A stretch of DNA of 64,000 nucleotides from Aquiflexum sp041751335 (GCF_041751335.1 NZ_JBGSXS010000231.1:1-64000); one strand, 5' to 3'; shown: positions 34,009 through 43,451, counted from the stretch's first letter. The notes: a model not told the origin generated them from the letters alone. Translations and numbers: made by a program.

Positions 34009-35334
34009 TCAATTCGCCTCCGCCACCCTTACCTTCACTTTCTTTAACTTCTCATTATTGATCTTGGAGATGGTTTTTTTGGCGAGGTCACGTTTGACCG
34101 CCACATAGGAAGCAAAATCCAAAATGGTTATCAATCCGATATCTGAACCGTCAAGTCCACCCTTTTTGGTCAGGAGTCCAACGATATCTCCTTTGCTGAT
34201 TTTGTCTTTTTTGCCCGCACTGATATACAGGCAGGCAAGGTCTGTAGGAGAGGGTTGAGGTAATGTTTCAGAAACTTCGATTTCCTCAACCAATTTATCA
34301 ATATAATCAGGAAGTTCTTCGTCATTGGCCAATATCAGGTAACCCTGACCTTCTGCATGCATTCTTGCAGTTCGCCCGTTACGGTGGGTAAAAGCATCTA
34401 TCCGTGGAGGCAATTGATAATGGACCACATGTTTGATTTCCGGAATGTCCAAGCCCCTTGAAGCAAGGTCTGTGGCGATTAAAAGGTTGTATACGCCACT
34501 TCTGAATTTGATCAGGTTTTTTTCACGGTCGATCTGTTCCATCCCGCCGTGCAATACCCCATGTTCAAAATTATAAGCTGTCAGCAAAATACTGATCCTG
34601 TCCACAGCATCTCGGTGATTGCAGAAAACAAGGCAAGCCTCATGCTGAAATCCTGCAACAAGGCGCATCAAGGTCTCAACTTTCAACTTGCTCGAGGTAT
34701 GGATAAGTTTGAGTTCCAGTTTGGAATCAGCCTCATCTTTGAGGTAATTGACCTGTTGTGGTCTGCTAAAGGGGATAAAATCCGGCATCCTGTCCAATTT
34801 GGTGGCAGAAGTCAGCAAATGCCTTTCTGTTCCGGTTAATGCCCTGAATATTCCTCTCAGCTGTTCATGGAAGCCCATTTGTAGGGATTTGTCAAATTCA
34901 TCCAATACGACCATACGGATATATTCCATATTAATGGATTCCCTTTGGACATGGTCGGATAGCCTTCCGGGAGTACCGATTACCACTGCAGGACCTTCCG
35001 CCAAGGAGTTCTGTTCAATTTTTACAGAATGCCCACCATAGCAAGTGCTGACCCTGAAGTTGGTTTTCAGCGACTTGAAAACCTGCGCTATCTGAATGGC
35101 CAATTCTCTTGAGGGTACCACAATCAATGCCTGTACCTGTCTGAGGTTTTCATCCAAACCATCAATCATAGGAAGAAGATAAGCTAAAGTTTTCCCTGAA
35201 CCTGTGGGTGCCAATAACATCAGATTATCGGTTGCTTTTGCCTGCTGTATAAAATCCAACTGCATTTCATTAAAGGATTCGATTCCTAAAAGATCTAAAA
35301 ACCCGGCGTATTTCTGATTGATGTTTTCTGACAT
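34009..35334 (-). CDS. DEAD-box RNA helicase, DbpA-like
   Basis: A 441-residue ATP-dependent RNA helicase with the Q-motif phenylalanine region, Walker A APTGSGKT, PSRELA, GTPGRL, motif II as DEFD, SAT in TSATKL, DLASRGLD and HRNGRTARM. The C-terminal 75 residues (LACLYISAGKKDKISKGDI onward) form a DbpA-type RNA-binding domain that in DbpA recognises 23S rRNA helix 92, so a role in large-subunit assembly is likely. It is monocistronic and unrelated to its neighbours. Confidence 0.9.
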   Translation of the reverse strand: MSENINQKYAGFLDLLGIESFNEMQLDFIQQAKATDNLMLLAPTGSGKTLAYLLPMIDGLDENLRQVQALIVVPSRELAIQIAQVFKSLKTNFRVSTCYGGHSVKIEQNSLAEGPAVVIGTPGRLSDHVQRESINMEYIRMVVLDEFDKSLQMGFHEQLRGIFRALTGTERHLLTSATKLDRMPDFIPFSRPQQVNYLKDEADSKLELKLIHTSSKLKVETLMRLVAGFQHEACLVFCNHRDAVDRISILLTAYNFEHGVLHGGMEQIDREKNLIKFRSGVYNLLIATDLASRGLDIPEIKHVVHYQLPPRIDAFTHRNGRTARMHAEGQGYLILANDEELPDYIDKLVEEIEVSETLPQPSPTDLACLYISAGKKDKISKGDIVGLLTKKGGLDGSDIGLITILDFASYVAVKRDLAKKTISKINNEKLKKVKVRVAEAN

Positions 35335-35557
35335 GTTGCAAAGGTAGGTTTTTTTGAAGAATGGAGTTTACATGAAATTTTTCGAGGATTTTATATATAA
35401 TACCTTAAAAACCAAGGAGATTCTGAAATCCGATCAAAATTCTCTTCCAAATCAGTTTTTTACCTTTTCCAATATTACTGCTTGCCTTATCTTATAATTG
35501 TGGGTACTTTAATTTTTATTCAAAAAGAGTTAAACCTAGCCTAAAATACCCAAAACT

Positions 35558-37429
35558 ATGAGGATCCTCACTTCTCTATTACTGCTATTCACCAGCTTTA
35601 CTTTATCGGTTGCTCAAGACCTTACTTTGGTCAAAAATGGAAAATCTGACTTTACTATCATCATCCCCAAAGTTCCTGAGATCCAGGAGATACATGCAGC
35701 AAAAGTATTGCAAGACTACATACACAGGATTTCGGAATTTTCCATCCCCATTGCACATGATGATGCACAGCCCAGTTCACATGAAATTTTGATAGGGCGT
35801 GTCAATCGTCCTGAAACCGCAAATCTACCTTACGCTGAGTTAGGGGAGGAAGGGCTATTTATTCAAAACACAGGAAAGAAACTGATCATTACGGGAGGAC
35901 CCAAAAAAGGAGTTATTTATGGCGTTCATACTTTTTTAGAGGATTATTTAGGTTGTAAGAAATATTCATCAAATGTGGAGGTAGTCCCCAGACAAAAAAC
36001 AATTAAAATCGGTTCGATCAATGAGGTGCAGGTACCTGTGTTTTCATTTAGAGAAGTGTTCTATAATGATGTGTACGATCCGGCCTATATGGATTGGCAC
36101 AGGTTGCATTCCCACGGAGAAAGGGGTACAGCCCCTTCTGAATGGGGATATTGGGTGCATACATTTCACACTTTTTTGGACCCCAAGGAATATGGGGAGT
36201 CCAATCCGGAATATTTCAGCTATTATGATGGGAAGCGTCATGCTGCCCTTATTCCCTCTTGGGACGGCAAGAGTGTGCAGCCCGAGTCCCAACTCTGTCT
36301 TTCCAACCCAGAAGTGTTGGAAATAGTCAGTAAAAACCTGAAAGTTGCCATGGACAAAAAACCACTGGCAAGATATTGGTCTGTCAGCCAAAATGACAAT
36401 GTAAACTATTGCAAATGCGAACATTGTGCTGCGCTAGATGCCAAGTATGCTGCTTTTGCACCGGAAGAAAAAATGTACGCCACACATGGAAGTGAGTATC
36501 CGACTTTGGGAATGGGCTCCATGATGACCTTTATCAATCAAGTTGCCGAACGCTTCCCGGATAAAGTTATTTCTACCCTTGCATACCAATATACCCGAGT
36601 GCCCCCAAAAGATATCGTTCCCAGGGAAAATGTAAATATTATGCTTTGCAGCATTGAAAGTACCAGGAATGAACCAATGGAAACAGGTGATGTGGCATTT
36701 AGCAATGACCTTGAAGGTTGGGGGAAGATTACTGATAATATCCTAGTTTGGGATTATACCATTCAGTTTTCCCATTTGGTTTCTCCCTTTCCCAACCTCA
36801 GGACCCTTCAGCCCAATGTACAGTTTTTAAGGAAAAATCGGGTCAGTGCTGTTTTTGAACAGGGAAATATTCAGAGTGGCGGTGAGTTTGCCGAACTGAG
36901 GGCATATCTTTTGGCCAAATTACTTTGGAATCCAGATGTAAATATTGAGGAGGAAATGAATGGTTTTCTGAATGCTTTTTATGGAAAGGCAGCACCTTAT
37001 GTAAGACAATATATCGAATTGGTGCATGACAATAATCAGGGATTTACAGGTAGGAAAATGTCCATTTTCGGAAGCCCTGTAAAGGAGAAAGACAGTTTTT
37101 TGACCTCTGAACTGATTCAGGCTTACAATGATATATTCGATAAAGCTGAGAAAGCTGTAAAAATAGAACCCGAGATTTTAAGCAGGGTTAAATCAGCCCG
37201 ATTACCGATTCAATATGCAACGCTGGAAATCGCCAAGGAAGAACAGGCGGAATCTTGGGGTAATCTTGCCTCTTCCCAGCCACAAAGATTAAACCTGCCA
37301 TCTGAAGTCAGTCAGTTGCTTTATGATTTCATCTACCATTGTATGCAGACCAAGGTGAGTAGACTTTCGGAATGGCATACGCCGCCGATTGAGTATTTGG
37401 AAAAATACCCTGTTTTGGTTTCAAAATAG
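35558..37429 (+). CDS. DUF4838 domain exported protein
   Basis: A 623-residue secreted protein: signal peptide at 1-19 (ILTSLLLLFTSFTLSVAQ), an alpha-glucuronidase N-terminal-like domain (about 20-140) and a large DUF4838 domain (about 160-480) with SFREVFYNDVYDPAYMDWHR and the CKCEHCAALD cysteine cluster. The fold recalls GH20/GH67-related TIM barrels, so it is probably a glycoside hydrolase of unknown specificity. It stands tail to tail with a ThuA remnant and 286 bp ahead of a Gfo/Idh/MocA oxidoreductase, a combination typical of sugar-modification loci. Confidence 0.85.
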   Translation: MRILTSLLLLFTSFTLSVAQDLTLVKNGKSDFTIIIPKVPEIQEIHAAKVLQDYIHRISEFSIPIAHDDAQPSSHEILIGRVNRPETANLPYAELGEEGLFIQNTGKKLIITGGPKKGVIYGVHTFLEDYLGCKKYSSNVEVVPRQKTIKIGSINEVQVPVFSFREVFYNDVYDPAYMDWHRLHSHGERGTAPSEWGYWVHTFHTFLDPKEYGESNPEYFSYYDGKRHAALIPSWDGKSVQPESQLCLSNPEVLEIVSKNLKVAMDKKPLARYWSVSQNDNVNYCKCEHCAALDAKYAAFAPEEKMYATHGSEYPTLGMGSMMTFINQVAERFPDKVISTLAYQYTRVPPKDIVPRENVNIMLCSIESTRNEPMETGDVAFSNDLEGWGKITDNILVWDYTIQFSHLVSPFPNLRTLQPNVQFLRKNRVSAVFEQGNIQSGGEFAELRAYLLAKLLWNPDVNIEEEMNGFLNAFYGKAAPYVRQYIELVHDNNQGFTGRKMSIFGSPVKEKDSFLTSELIQAYNDIFDKAEKAVKIEPEILSRVKSARLPIQYATLEIAKEEQAESWGNLASSQPQRLNLPSEVSQLLYDFIYHCMQTKVSRLSEWHTPPIEYLEKYPVLVSK

Positions 37430-37588
37430 TGAAGTAAATTCCATATTTTGAAAACTATCCAACATGGCAAAAAACACTTCCCTGTCAAAGTCATGTCCTC
37501 CTGTTATCAAAAGCACCTTTAATTTGTCTTCCTGTGCGATGGATTGGAAGTTTGTCAGGAAAAGTAAGAGGATGAATTTGATAGAAAT
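37421..37588 (-). pseudogene. ThuA-domain protein, N-terminal remnant
   Basis: On minus the frame encodes a signal-peptide-like stretch (FILLLFLTNFQSIAQ) followed by KLKVLLITGGHDFDREVFF, which is the start of secreted ThuA-like (trehalose-utilisation) proteins. It stops after about 55 codons, at the 3' end of the DUF4838 gene, whereas whole proteins have about 250 residues. No ATG stands where the start should be; an ATT does. I read it as a gene truncated by a deletion whose junction lies at the DUF4838 3' end. Confidence 0.65.
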
Positions 37589-37714
37589 GACACAACCCGA
37601 CTCTCCAAAAAGCCAAACCCAAAAATACCGCCTAACCACCAAAAGTAAGTCGCTCAAAGATTTCTTAAACAAAAATAAATAATCTTTTAAAACAACAACC
37701 CAAAATCCCACACC

Positions 37715-38827
37715 ATGAAAAACCCCCTTATCCTTTTGGTCTTTTTGTTGCTCAATTTTCAACATCAAGCAGTTTTTGCCCAACCAACTCACCATGCCCC
37801 GGTCCGCATGGCCATGATGGGTTTGTCGCATGGTCACTCGCCTTGGATATTCAACAGGAATGGAAAATCTGATGTGGACTTGGTAGGTATCTATGAACCG
37901 GATCAAAAACTGGCAGCAGCAATCGCCCAGAAATATGGTTTAGATAAAAACTTGTTTTTCAGTGATCCTGATTTGATGTTGGATAAAGTGAAACCAGAGG
38001 CAGTATTAGCATTTGGTTCTATATATGACCATTTGATGGTGGTTGAAAAAGCTGCACCCCGTGGAATCCACGTGATGGTAGAAAAACCACTCTCTGCTTA
38101 CTACGACCATGCTGTAAAAATGAAAGCCTTGGCTGACCAACATGGCATTCATCTCTTGACCAATTTCGAGACATCCTGGTATGCGAGTACAGAAAAAACC
38201 TATCAATTATTACAAGATGAAGCTAGGTTTGGGAAAATCCGGAAAGCGATTTTTCATCATGGTCATAGAGGTCCAAAAGAAATAGGAGTTGGAAAGGAGT
38301 TTTTGGATTGGCTGGCTGACCCTGTTCAGAACGGTGGCGGTGCCCTGATTGATTTTGGCTGCTACGGGGCCAATATTATGACCTATTTGATGCAGGGCAG
38401 AAAGCCTAATTCTGTCACGGCAATTACCAATACTTTCAAGCCCGAAGTCTACCCTAAAGTGGATGATGAGGCTACCATTTTCTTGGATTATGGGGATGCC
38501 CAGGCTATCATACAGGCCTCTTGGAACTGGCCTTTTGACAGGAAGGATATGGAAGTATATGGGGTTTCGGGATATGTAATCAGTGAAAACAGGGCAAATA
38601 TGAGAACAAGAAGTTGGGGTTCAAATCAAGAGGAGCAAATAGAGGTAACTCCTGAAGAATTGGGAGTCTATGTTGATCCATTCTCATATTTTGTAGATGT
38701 GATCCGTGGGAAAATCCACATTGAGGAACATGGTCTATATTCATTGGGAAACAACATGATAGTTGCCGAAATTCTAGACGCCGCAAGGCAATCTGCAAGT
38801 AAGGGTCAAACAATTTATTTGAAATGA
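37715..38827 (+). CDS. Gfo/Idh/MocA-family oxidoreductase, exported
   Basis: A 370-residue NAD(P)-dependent oxidoreductase with a signal peptide (about 1-22, ending AVFAQ). The Rossmann part begins RMAMMGLSHGHSPWIF and includes VMVEKPLSAYY, the family EKP motif; the C-terminal alpha/beta domain has GGGALIDFGCYGANI. Substrate is likely a sugar or cyclitol but cannot be named. The GLSHGHS in place of GxGxxG is usual for the periplasmic subgroup. It stands just downstream of the DUF4838 gene and ThuA remnant. Confidence 0.88.
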   Translation: MKNPLILLVFLLLNFQHQAVFAQPTHHAPVRMAMMGLSHGHSPWIFNRNGKSDVDLVGIYEPDQKLAAAIAQKYGLDKNLFFSDPDLMLDKVKPEAVLAFGSIYDHLMVVEKAAPRGIHVMVEKPLSAYYDHAVKMKALADQHGIHLLTNFETSWYASTEKTYQLLQDEARFGKIRKAIFHHGHRGPKEIGVGKEFLDWLADPVQNGGGALIDFGCYGANIMTYLMQGRKPNSVTAITNTFKPEVYPKVDDEATIFLDYGDAQAIIQASWNWPFDRKDMEVYGVSGYVISENRANMRTRSWGSNQEEQIEVTPEELGVYVDPFSYFVDVIRGKIHIEEHGLYSLGNNMIVAEILDAARQSASKGQTIYLK

Positions 38828-38906
38828 GAAAACCCTTCTGGCTTATTTCTTTGATTATTTGAAAGTTTTATTGAAACTTTATGGATAACAGTAATTTTGA
38901 TTGTAT

Positions 38907-38929
38907 GCGTTAAAACTTAGTTTTAACGC
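38907..38929. repeat. Perfect 10-bp inverted repeat
   Basis: GCGTTAAAAC-TTA-GTTTTAACGC. It lies in the 265-bp gap between the oxidoreductase and the potassium channel; a weaker hairpin AAAGTTT/AAACTTT precedes it at 38862-38880. There is no T-run, so an operator is as likely as a terminator. Confidence 0.5.
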
Positions 38930-39092
38930 TAATTTCTGAACCAATATTAATCCATTTACAATCCCGAAAATACCAGGACAAGTCATATCAATATCAGATG
39001 GAATAGTAATTGAAGGACAATTTGGTAAGTGGCAGAATTAAGTATATTCTTATGGAAATTACATTTAGGCCCAAAATCGATACTTATAAATC

Positions 39093-40790
39093 ATGAAATT
39101 TCTTACATCCCAAATGACATTTTTTTTGCAGAACAAACCTGACCGGAGAAATCTCAGGCTTTTATTTAATTTTTTGTTGATCCTGCTGGCAATGATCACA
39201 GTATTTTCAGTAATCTTTCATATTTTGATGTTAAGGGAAGGGCAGTCCTTTTCCTGGATGACTGGATTTTATTGGACCCTTACCGTGATGTCCACCTTGG
39301 GATTTGGGGATATCACATTTCATACTGATTTGGGCCGATCATTTTCTATTTTGGTTTTACTTTCAGGGATGTTGTTCTTGTTGGTTTTGTTTCCTTTTAC
39401 TTTCATCAATTTCTTTTACTCGCCTTGGATGAAGGCCCAGGAGCAGGCCCGGGTACCCAGAGAATTGCCCATAGATACAAAGGGGCACGTCATTTTGACC
39501 AAGTACGGCCCAATTACAGAAGCACTTATCAAAAAATTAAACAGATTTAAATATGATTATGTAGTATTGGTGGCGGATCTCACTGAAGGGTTGCGGCTTG
39601 GTGAACTGGGAGTAAAAGTGATGTTGGGGGACTTGGTGGACCCACAGACCTATAAGAATGCCAGGGTTGAAAATGCAGCTTTAGTTGCCACTACCGAATC
39701 AGACGTTTTAAATACCAATGTTGCATTTACCGTAAGAGGTATCAGTAAAGATGTTACCATTATTTCTACAGCAAATACTGAGGCCGCAGTTGATATTTTG
39801 AAACTTGCTGGCAGCAATAGTGTGCTTCAATTGGGAGAAATCATGGGCGTAATTCTATCAAGAAGGGCCAATGCAGGAGATGCTTGTGCTCATGTGATTG
39901 GGCGATTTGGGGATTTGCAGATTGCTGAAGCTTTGGTTACAGGATCATCAATGGTCGGAATGACACTCAAAGAAACATCCCTCAGACAGAAAGTAGGTGT
40001 AAGCGTGGTGGGAATTTGGGAGAGGGGGAAATTTGAAGATGCAAGACCTGAAACTAAAATATCCTCAAGTACAGTTTTGGTTTTGGCAGGTTCCGAAAAA
40101 CAAATAGAATTGTACAACAAAAATTTTGGGGTAAAGGGTGTGTTCACTTCGCCTGTGTTGATTTTGGGGGGAGGAAGGGTAGGCAGGGCCACTGGAAGGG
40201 CATTTGCTTCCAGAAACCTTCAATATAAGATTGTTGAAAAAGAGGCCGTTAGGGTACAGGGAGTCAAAAATACCATCGTAGGAGATGCTGCAGATTTGGA
40301 AGTACTCAATCAGGCAGGCATTATGGAATCACCTTCTGTGATCATTACTACCCATGATGATGATGTGAATGTGTACTTGACCATCTATTGCAGGCAATTA
40401 CGCCCTGATATGCAGATCATCACGAGGTCCACTTTGGAAAGAAATCTGGGCACCATGCACAGGGCAGGAGCTGATTTTGTGATGTCATATGCCTCTTTGG
40501 GGGCCAATACTATTTTGAACCTACTCCAAAGAAGTGATATATTGATGGTTGCTGAGGGCCTTGATCTGATCAAGGTCAAAGTTCCATCGCGGCTCTCCGG
40601 AAAAACAATCAAAGAATCCTCCATTAGAAAGGAAACAGGCTGCACCATCATCGGAATAAAACATGATGAAGAAATGCATATCAATCCAGAGCCTAGTATG
40701 ATCCTGCCGGAAGGTGCTGAAATTATATTAATCGGTACCGTGGATGCAGAAAATCAGTTTTTCCAAATTTATGGTACAAAAGATAACTGA
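39093..40790 (+). CDS. Potassium channel with two TrkA (RCK) domain pairs
   Basis: A 565-residue inner-membrane protein: TM1 at about 25-48, pore loop and selectivity filter MSTLGFGD at about 70, TM2 at about 84-110, then RCK-N, TrkA-C, RCK-N and TrkA-C in tandem. The first RCK-N begins HVILTKYGPITEAL, without the usual glycine-rich nucleotide motif, while the second keeps LILGGGRVGRATG. This resembles GsuK/MthK-like gated channels with a tandem RCK. It is monocistronic; start ATG 39093 gives 20 basic residues before TM1. Confidence 0.88.
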   Translation: MKFLTSQMTFFLQNKPDRRNLRLLFNFLLILLAMITVFSVIFHILMLREGQSFSWMTGFYWTLTVMSTLGFGDITFHTDLGRSFSILVLLSGMLFLLVLFPFTFINFFYSPWMKAQEQARVPRELPIDTKGHVILTKYGPITEALIKKLNRFKYDYVVLVADLTEGLRLGELGVKVMLGDLVDPQTYKNARVENAALVATTESDVLNTNVAFTVRGISKDVTIISTANTEAAVDILKLAGSNSVLQLGEIMGVILSRRANAGDACAHVIGRFGDLQIAEALVTGSSMVGMTLKETSLRQKVGVSVVGIWERGKFEDARPETKISSSTVLVLAGSEKQIELYNKNFGVKGVFTSPVLILGGGRVGRATGRAFASRNLQYKIVEKEAVRVQGVKNTIVGDAADLEVLNQAGIMESPSVIITTHDDDVNVYLTIYCRQLRPDMQIITRSTLERNLGTMHRAGADFVMSYASLGANTILNLLQRSDILMVAEGLDLIKVKVPSRLSGKTIKESSIRKETGCTIIGIKHDEEMHINPEPSMILPEGAEIILIGTVDAENQFFQIYGTKDN

Positions 40791-40904
40791 TGCAGACTTT
40801 TGGTTTTAAAAATCATATTTTTACTCAATACCAGTATTAATCAACTCAATTAAACGGATTGATGTTATAAATTGCGAATCTACCCTGCCTTCAGACAGTC
40901 ACGT

Positions 40905-40950
40905 AACATCGGTCATCGGTCATCTAACATCGGTCATCGGACATCGGACA
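40905..40950. repeat. CATCGGTCATCGG word array
   Basis: Six imperfect CATCGG(T/A) words between the channel gene and the convergent GNAT gene; same family as 4030-4068. Confidence 0.55.
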
Positions 40951-40965
40951 ATTTGCCCCCTCACA

Positions 40966-41430
40966 TCAAATTTCCTTTTCCAAAATCATCAAATCCCTGC
41001 ACTGTACTCCATTTTCAAAGATAGGTAGTTCATAATTATCGATAAAAAAATCAGGGATTATTTCGATAAGCAAAAAACCCTGAATAAGGTACAACCGCAA
41101 TTGAGCGATGCTTGTATTGGCTGTTGCGATACGAAGTTTCGAAAATCCCATGTTTTTGGAGATTTCCTCGGCATGTCCAAGCATCATCTTCCCTATGCCT
41201 TTTCCTTGAAATTCAGGGAGTACAGCAATATTCTTGATCTCAATGGTTTCTTTTTGGTCAAGAGGAAATAAGACATAGACCCCGATTATTTTATCACCAG
41301 ATTCGGTGAGGTAAATTTCAGAAATGGGAAGGTATGAATCTATCATCCGCCTCGAAGGATCCGCCAATTCCAATAGAGCGTATGGCGGCATTTCCCCCTT
41401 TTGCAATTGTCTGATATTTATTTTTGCCAT
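40966..41430 (-). CDS. GNAT-family N-acetyltransferase
   Basis: A 154-residue acetyl-CoA-dependent acetyltransferase. Motif A, LPEFQGKGIGKMML, carries the Q/RxxGxG/A pyrophosphate-binding loop, preceded by the beta strand IEIKNIAV. The substrate is not predictable. It is isolated, with repeats on both sides. Confidence 0.82.
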   Translation of the reverse strand: MAKINIRQLQKGEMPPYALLELADPSRRMIDSYLPISEIYLTESGDKIIGVYVLFPLDQKETIEIKNIAVLPEFQGKGIGKMMLGHAEEISKNMGFSKLRIATANTSIAQLRLYLIQGFLLIEIIPDFFIDNYELPIFENGVQCRDLMILEKEI

Positions 41431-41441
41431 AGTTTAATTTT

Positions 41442-41524
41442 GAACCACAAAAGAAACAAAAGGGATTAAAAGACCCTATCACTAAAAGTTGATATTCAGT
41501 AACTTTTGTACACTTTTGTGGTTC
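41442..41524. repeat. 83-bp inverted-repeat element
   Basis: Left end GAACCACAAAAG...CAAAAG (41442-41462) is mirrored by CTTTTG...CTTTTGTGGTTC (41503-41524). The 40 bp between contain no gene. MITE-like in outline; no target duplication was recognised. Confidence 0.6.
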
Positions 41525-41675
41525 CATTATTATTTTGTTAAAACCATAAAGCCAGCCAATCCGGTTCGCAATGATGTAATCGGAGCAAACTGCTGAAGGC
41601 AGAGGAATTAAGCTTAGCTTACCAATCAATTGCCTCCTGCTTTAGCGGGAGGAAAAAAAGAGGTCTCCTATCCCC

Positions 41676-41775
41676 CGGCTTTAGCCAAACATAATTCCCG
41701 ATCTTATTTCCTACTTTTCTGTTTATGCTAAAGCCTATTGGTATTTTCCATTTATATATGAATGGGCTAAAGCCG
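41676..41775. repeat. GGCTTTAGCC inverted-repeat element
   Basis: CGGCTTTAGCC at 41676-41686 and GGCTAAAGCCG at 41765-41775 are exact reverse complements over 11 bases, 78 bp apart, and a further GCTAAAGCC lies between them. Confidence 0.55.
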
Positions 41776-41837
41776 CATTCCTATTGATATGAGCATAATT
41801 GCCTGAAATTCTATTGCTTTTAAGAACCCCATGAGAT

Positions 41838-41865
41838 CCTTCTCCCGATAACTATCGGGAGAAGG
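41838..41865. repeat. Perfect 12-bp hairpin
   Basis: CCTTCTCCCGAT and ATCGGGAGAAGG around AACT. It shares the CCCGATA..TATCGGG core with the palindrome at 1818-1833. No T-run follows. Confidence 0.6.
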
Positions 41866-41941
41866 ATGACGGCTGCCAGGCGGCCACTTGATGTCATTCC
41901 TTTTCTGAACATTTTCAAAATGTTATAAACTCGCAGAGACG
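41864..41941 (+). repeat. Family A repeat copy
   Basis: The end of one unit (GGATGACGGCTGCC) and a following unit with TTGATGTCATTCC and AACATTTTCAAAATGTT. Confidence 0.65.
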
Positions 41942-41991
41942 TAAAAAAACCTTCTCCCTCGCGTCTTCCGTCTTCGGTCTTCCGTCTATTT

Positions 41992-42516
41992 TTACCAAAC
42001 ATTCCCCAAATTATTGTAATACTTGATTTTCTCATTGAGCATCTTGAAATCCAGATTGCCTTTTACGTCCTTGAGGTGTTCGATAATTGCAAGGGATTTA
42101 TTCAGTCTTGAATTTGAATTTTTGACCTTAGTGACAAGATAGACAAGACTTCTTTGTTTTCCTTTTGTAAGTGCATGAAATAACTCATTTCCCTGATCAT
42201 CCTGATCCAATAACACCTGTAATTCTTCGGGCATCTCATGCCCATATTCTGAATGGTCTTTTTCAAGACTGACCATCAATTTTCCACCTTCTTCTATTTT
42301 AAGTTGCGCTCTCAATGATTTATTAATCAGAATATACCAGTACGCCTTACATTTCATCAAAGCGGCAGGATAGGGGCTGAGTTTGTTCAGCTGGCAGAGA
42401 ATTCTCTTGTTATCTCCTTCAATAAAGGAAAGAGCAATATCCTCCGGCACAGGGGTATGAAACTGCCAAAGCGATGTATGAAAATTTTCAAGTGTGGAGT
42501 TAAAAGATTTTTTCAT
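41992..42516 (-). CDS. YdeI/OmpD-associated family protein (DUF1905 plus OmdA-like)
   Basis: A 174-residue cytoplasmic protein. The first 95 residues fit DUF1905 (FHTPVPEDIALSFI, LQIKI-like strand, KLMVSLEKD), and the rest, EMPEELQVLLDQDDQGNELFHALTKGKQRSLVYLV (quoted in part), is the YdeI/OmdA bacteriocin-protection type helical domain with the usual PEEL...AxxxFxxLxxxxRR pattern in modified form. Function is not established. It is isolated by repeats on the left; the gap to the next gene on the right is 130 bp. Confidence 0.7.
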   Translation of the reverse strand: MKKSFNSTLENFHTSLWQFHTPVPEDIALSFIEGDNKRILCQLNKLSPYPAALMKCKAYWYILINKSLRAQLKIEEGGKLMVSLEKDHSEYGHEMPEELQVLLDQDDQGNELFHALTKGKQRSLVYLVTKVKNSNSRLNKSLAIIEHLKDVKGNLDFKMLNEKIKYYNNLGNVW

Positions 42517-42646
42517 TGGTGGAAAATAAAAAAAAATGATTCAATTCCTGTAACATCCGTCATCGGACATCGAACAAATCTTTAAATATGGAAGCACTGA
42601 AAAGAAAAAAAGCGGATAGCGCTATGAAATCATAAGGACAGATGCA

Positions 42647-43129
42647 TTAAAAAGCTACTTGCAATTTATCCTTGAAATAAAGCTCATCCTCAACATTGTG
42701 TGGTAGAAAATTGATGGAAAAATTCCTTGGAATGGGATGTTTGGTGTTAGGATTGTGTGAATCCAAAGGAAAAAGCGATCCCAGCATAAACCCAAGAACG
42801 CCACCCCAAACCGCACCTACGGCCAGGGAAGTTACCAAAGTGGCTATAGGTGAAAGAGAGTAGCCGCTTTCAGAAAAAAGCAATATCAACCCAACAACGC
42901 CACCCGTAATGATTGCGCCTGAAATTACTCCCAATTTTAATCCTTTGATCGATTTTCTTAGCGTAGCATTTCCAGAATTTTGAAATTGAACTTGATCTTC
43001 TTCTTCGTTATCTATTTCTTCGTGGCGATTTATTTTTATCTCATCAGATTGATAACCTCTAGCTTGTATTGTTTTTAAGGCCAATTTGAATTCTTCCCTG
43101 GTATTGAAAATTCGTGTAAGGTGTTCCAT
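42647..43129 (-). CDS. YflT-like stress protein with glycine-rich membrane hairpin
   Basis: A 160-residue protein. Residues 1-35 (LTRIFNTREEFKLALKTIQ, then ARGYQSDEIKI) resemble the start of general-stress YflT-type proteins. Two hydrophobic glycine-rich segments follow (about 66-86 and 92-118, GAIITGGVVGLILLF and VGAVWGGVLGFMLGSLF), likely a membrane hairpin or glycine zipper. A paralogue with the same plan is at 50431-51027. It is transcribed divergently from the CheB-CheR kinase gene. Function unknown; stress membership is inferred from the neighbours. Confidence 0.65.
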   Translation of the reverse strand: MEHLTRIFNTREEFKLALKTIQARGYQSDEIKINRHEEIDNEEEDQVQFQNSGNATLRKSIKGLKLGVISGAIITGGVVGLILLFSESGYSLSPIATLVTSLAVGAVWGGVLGFMLGSLFPLDSHNPNTKHPIPRNFSINFLPHNVEDELYFKDKLQVAF

Positions 43130-43451
43130 TTTCTACGGATTTCTATTTTATATTAACCTTTTTGATTGTCATCCCAAATGTTTAATTCTCTAGGGATTTT
43201 TTTAGTGAAGAAAGATCCAAAATCAAATTTAAATTCTATTATATTATTAGCCCTGTTCCTTGCATTTATCACACCTTTCAGGTAAAATTTTGTAAAAGAA
43301 TACCAAATTTTTTATATATATTACAGATATCTTCTTAACCCTTTTTAAAGGATTCGGAACGCAAGCGTATTAATGTTATCTTTCCGATGATCATTAGTTC
43401 AATCACTTAAATCTTCAAATAATTTAATTCTTCCCTGTTTACAATGTAATC
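43130..43451. other. Divergent control region
   Basis: About 320 bp of A+T-rich DNA between the YflT-like gene and the CheB-CheR kinase gene. I see no clear operator; both promoters must lie here. Confidence 0.5.

Larger units (their letters stand above)
41431..41991. other. Repeat nest: three inverted repeats and a family A copy
   Basis: No gene is supported in these 560 bp. In order they hold the inverted repeat 41442-41524, the inverted repeat 41676-41775, the perfect hairpin 41838-41865 and a family A unit 41864-41941, ending with CTTCCGTCTTCGGTCTTCCGTC words. It looks like a landing area for dispersed hairpin elements. Confidence 0.65.

Noticed and set aside
37464..37682. 72-codon plus-strand frame between DUF4838 and the oxidoreductase
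   Set aside because: It is opposite the ThuA remnant, whose minus-strand sequence is recognisable, and its own product is low complexity.
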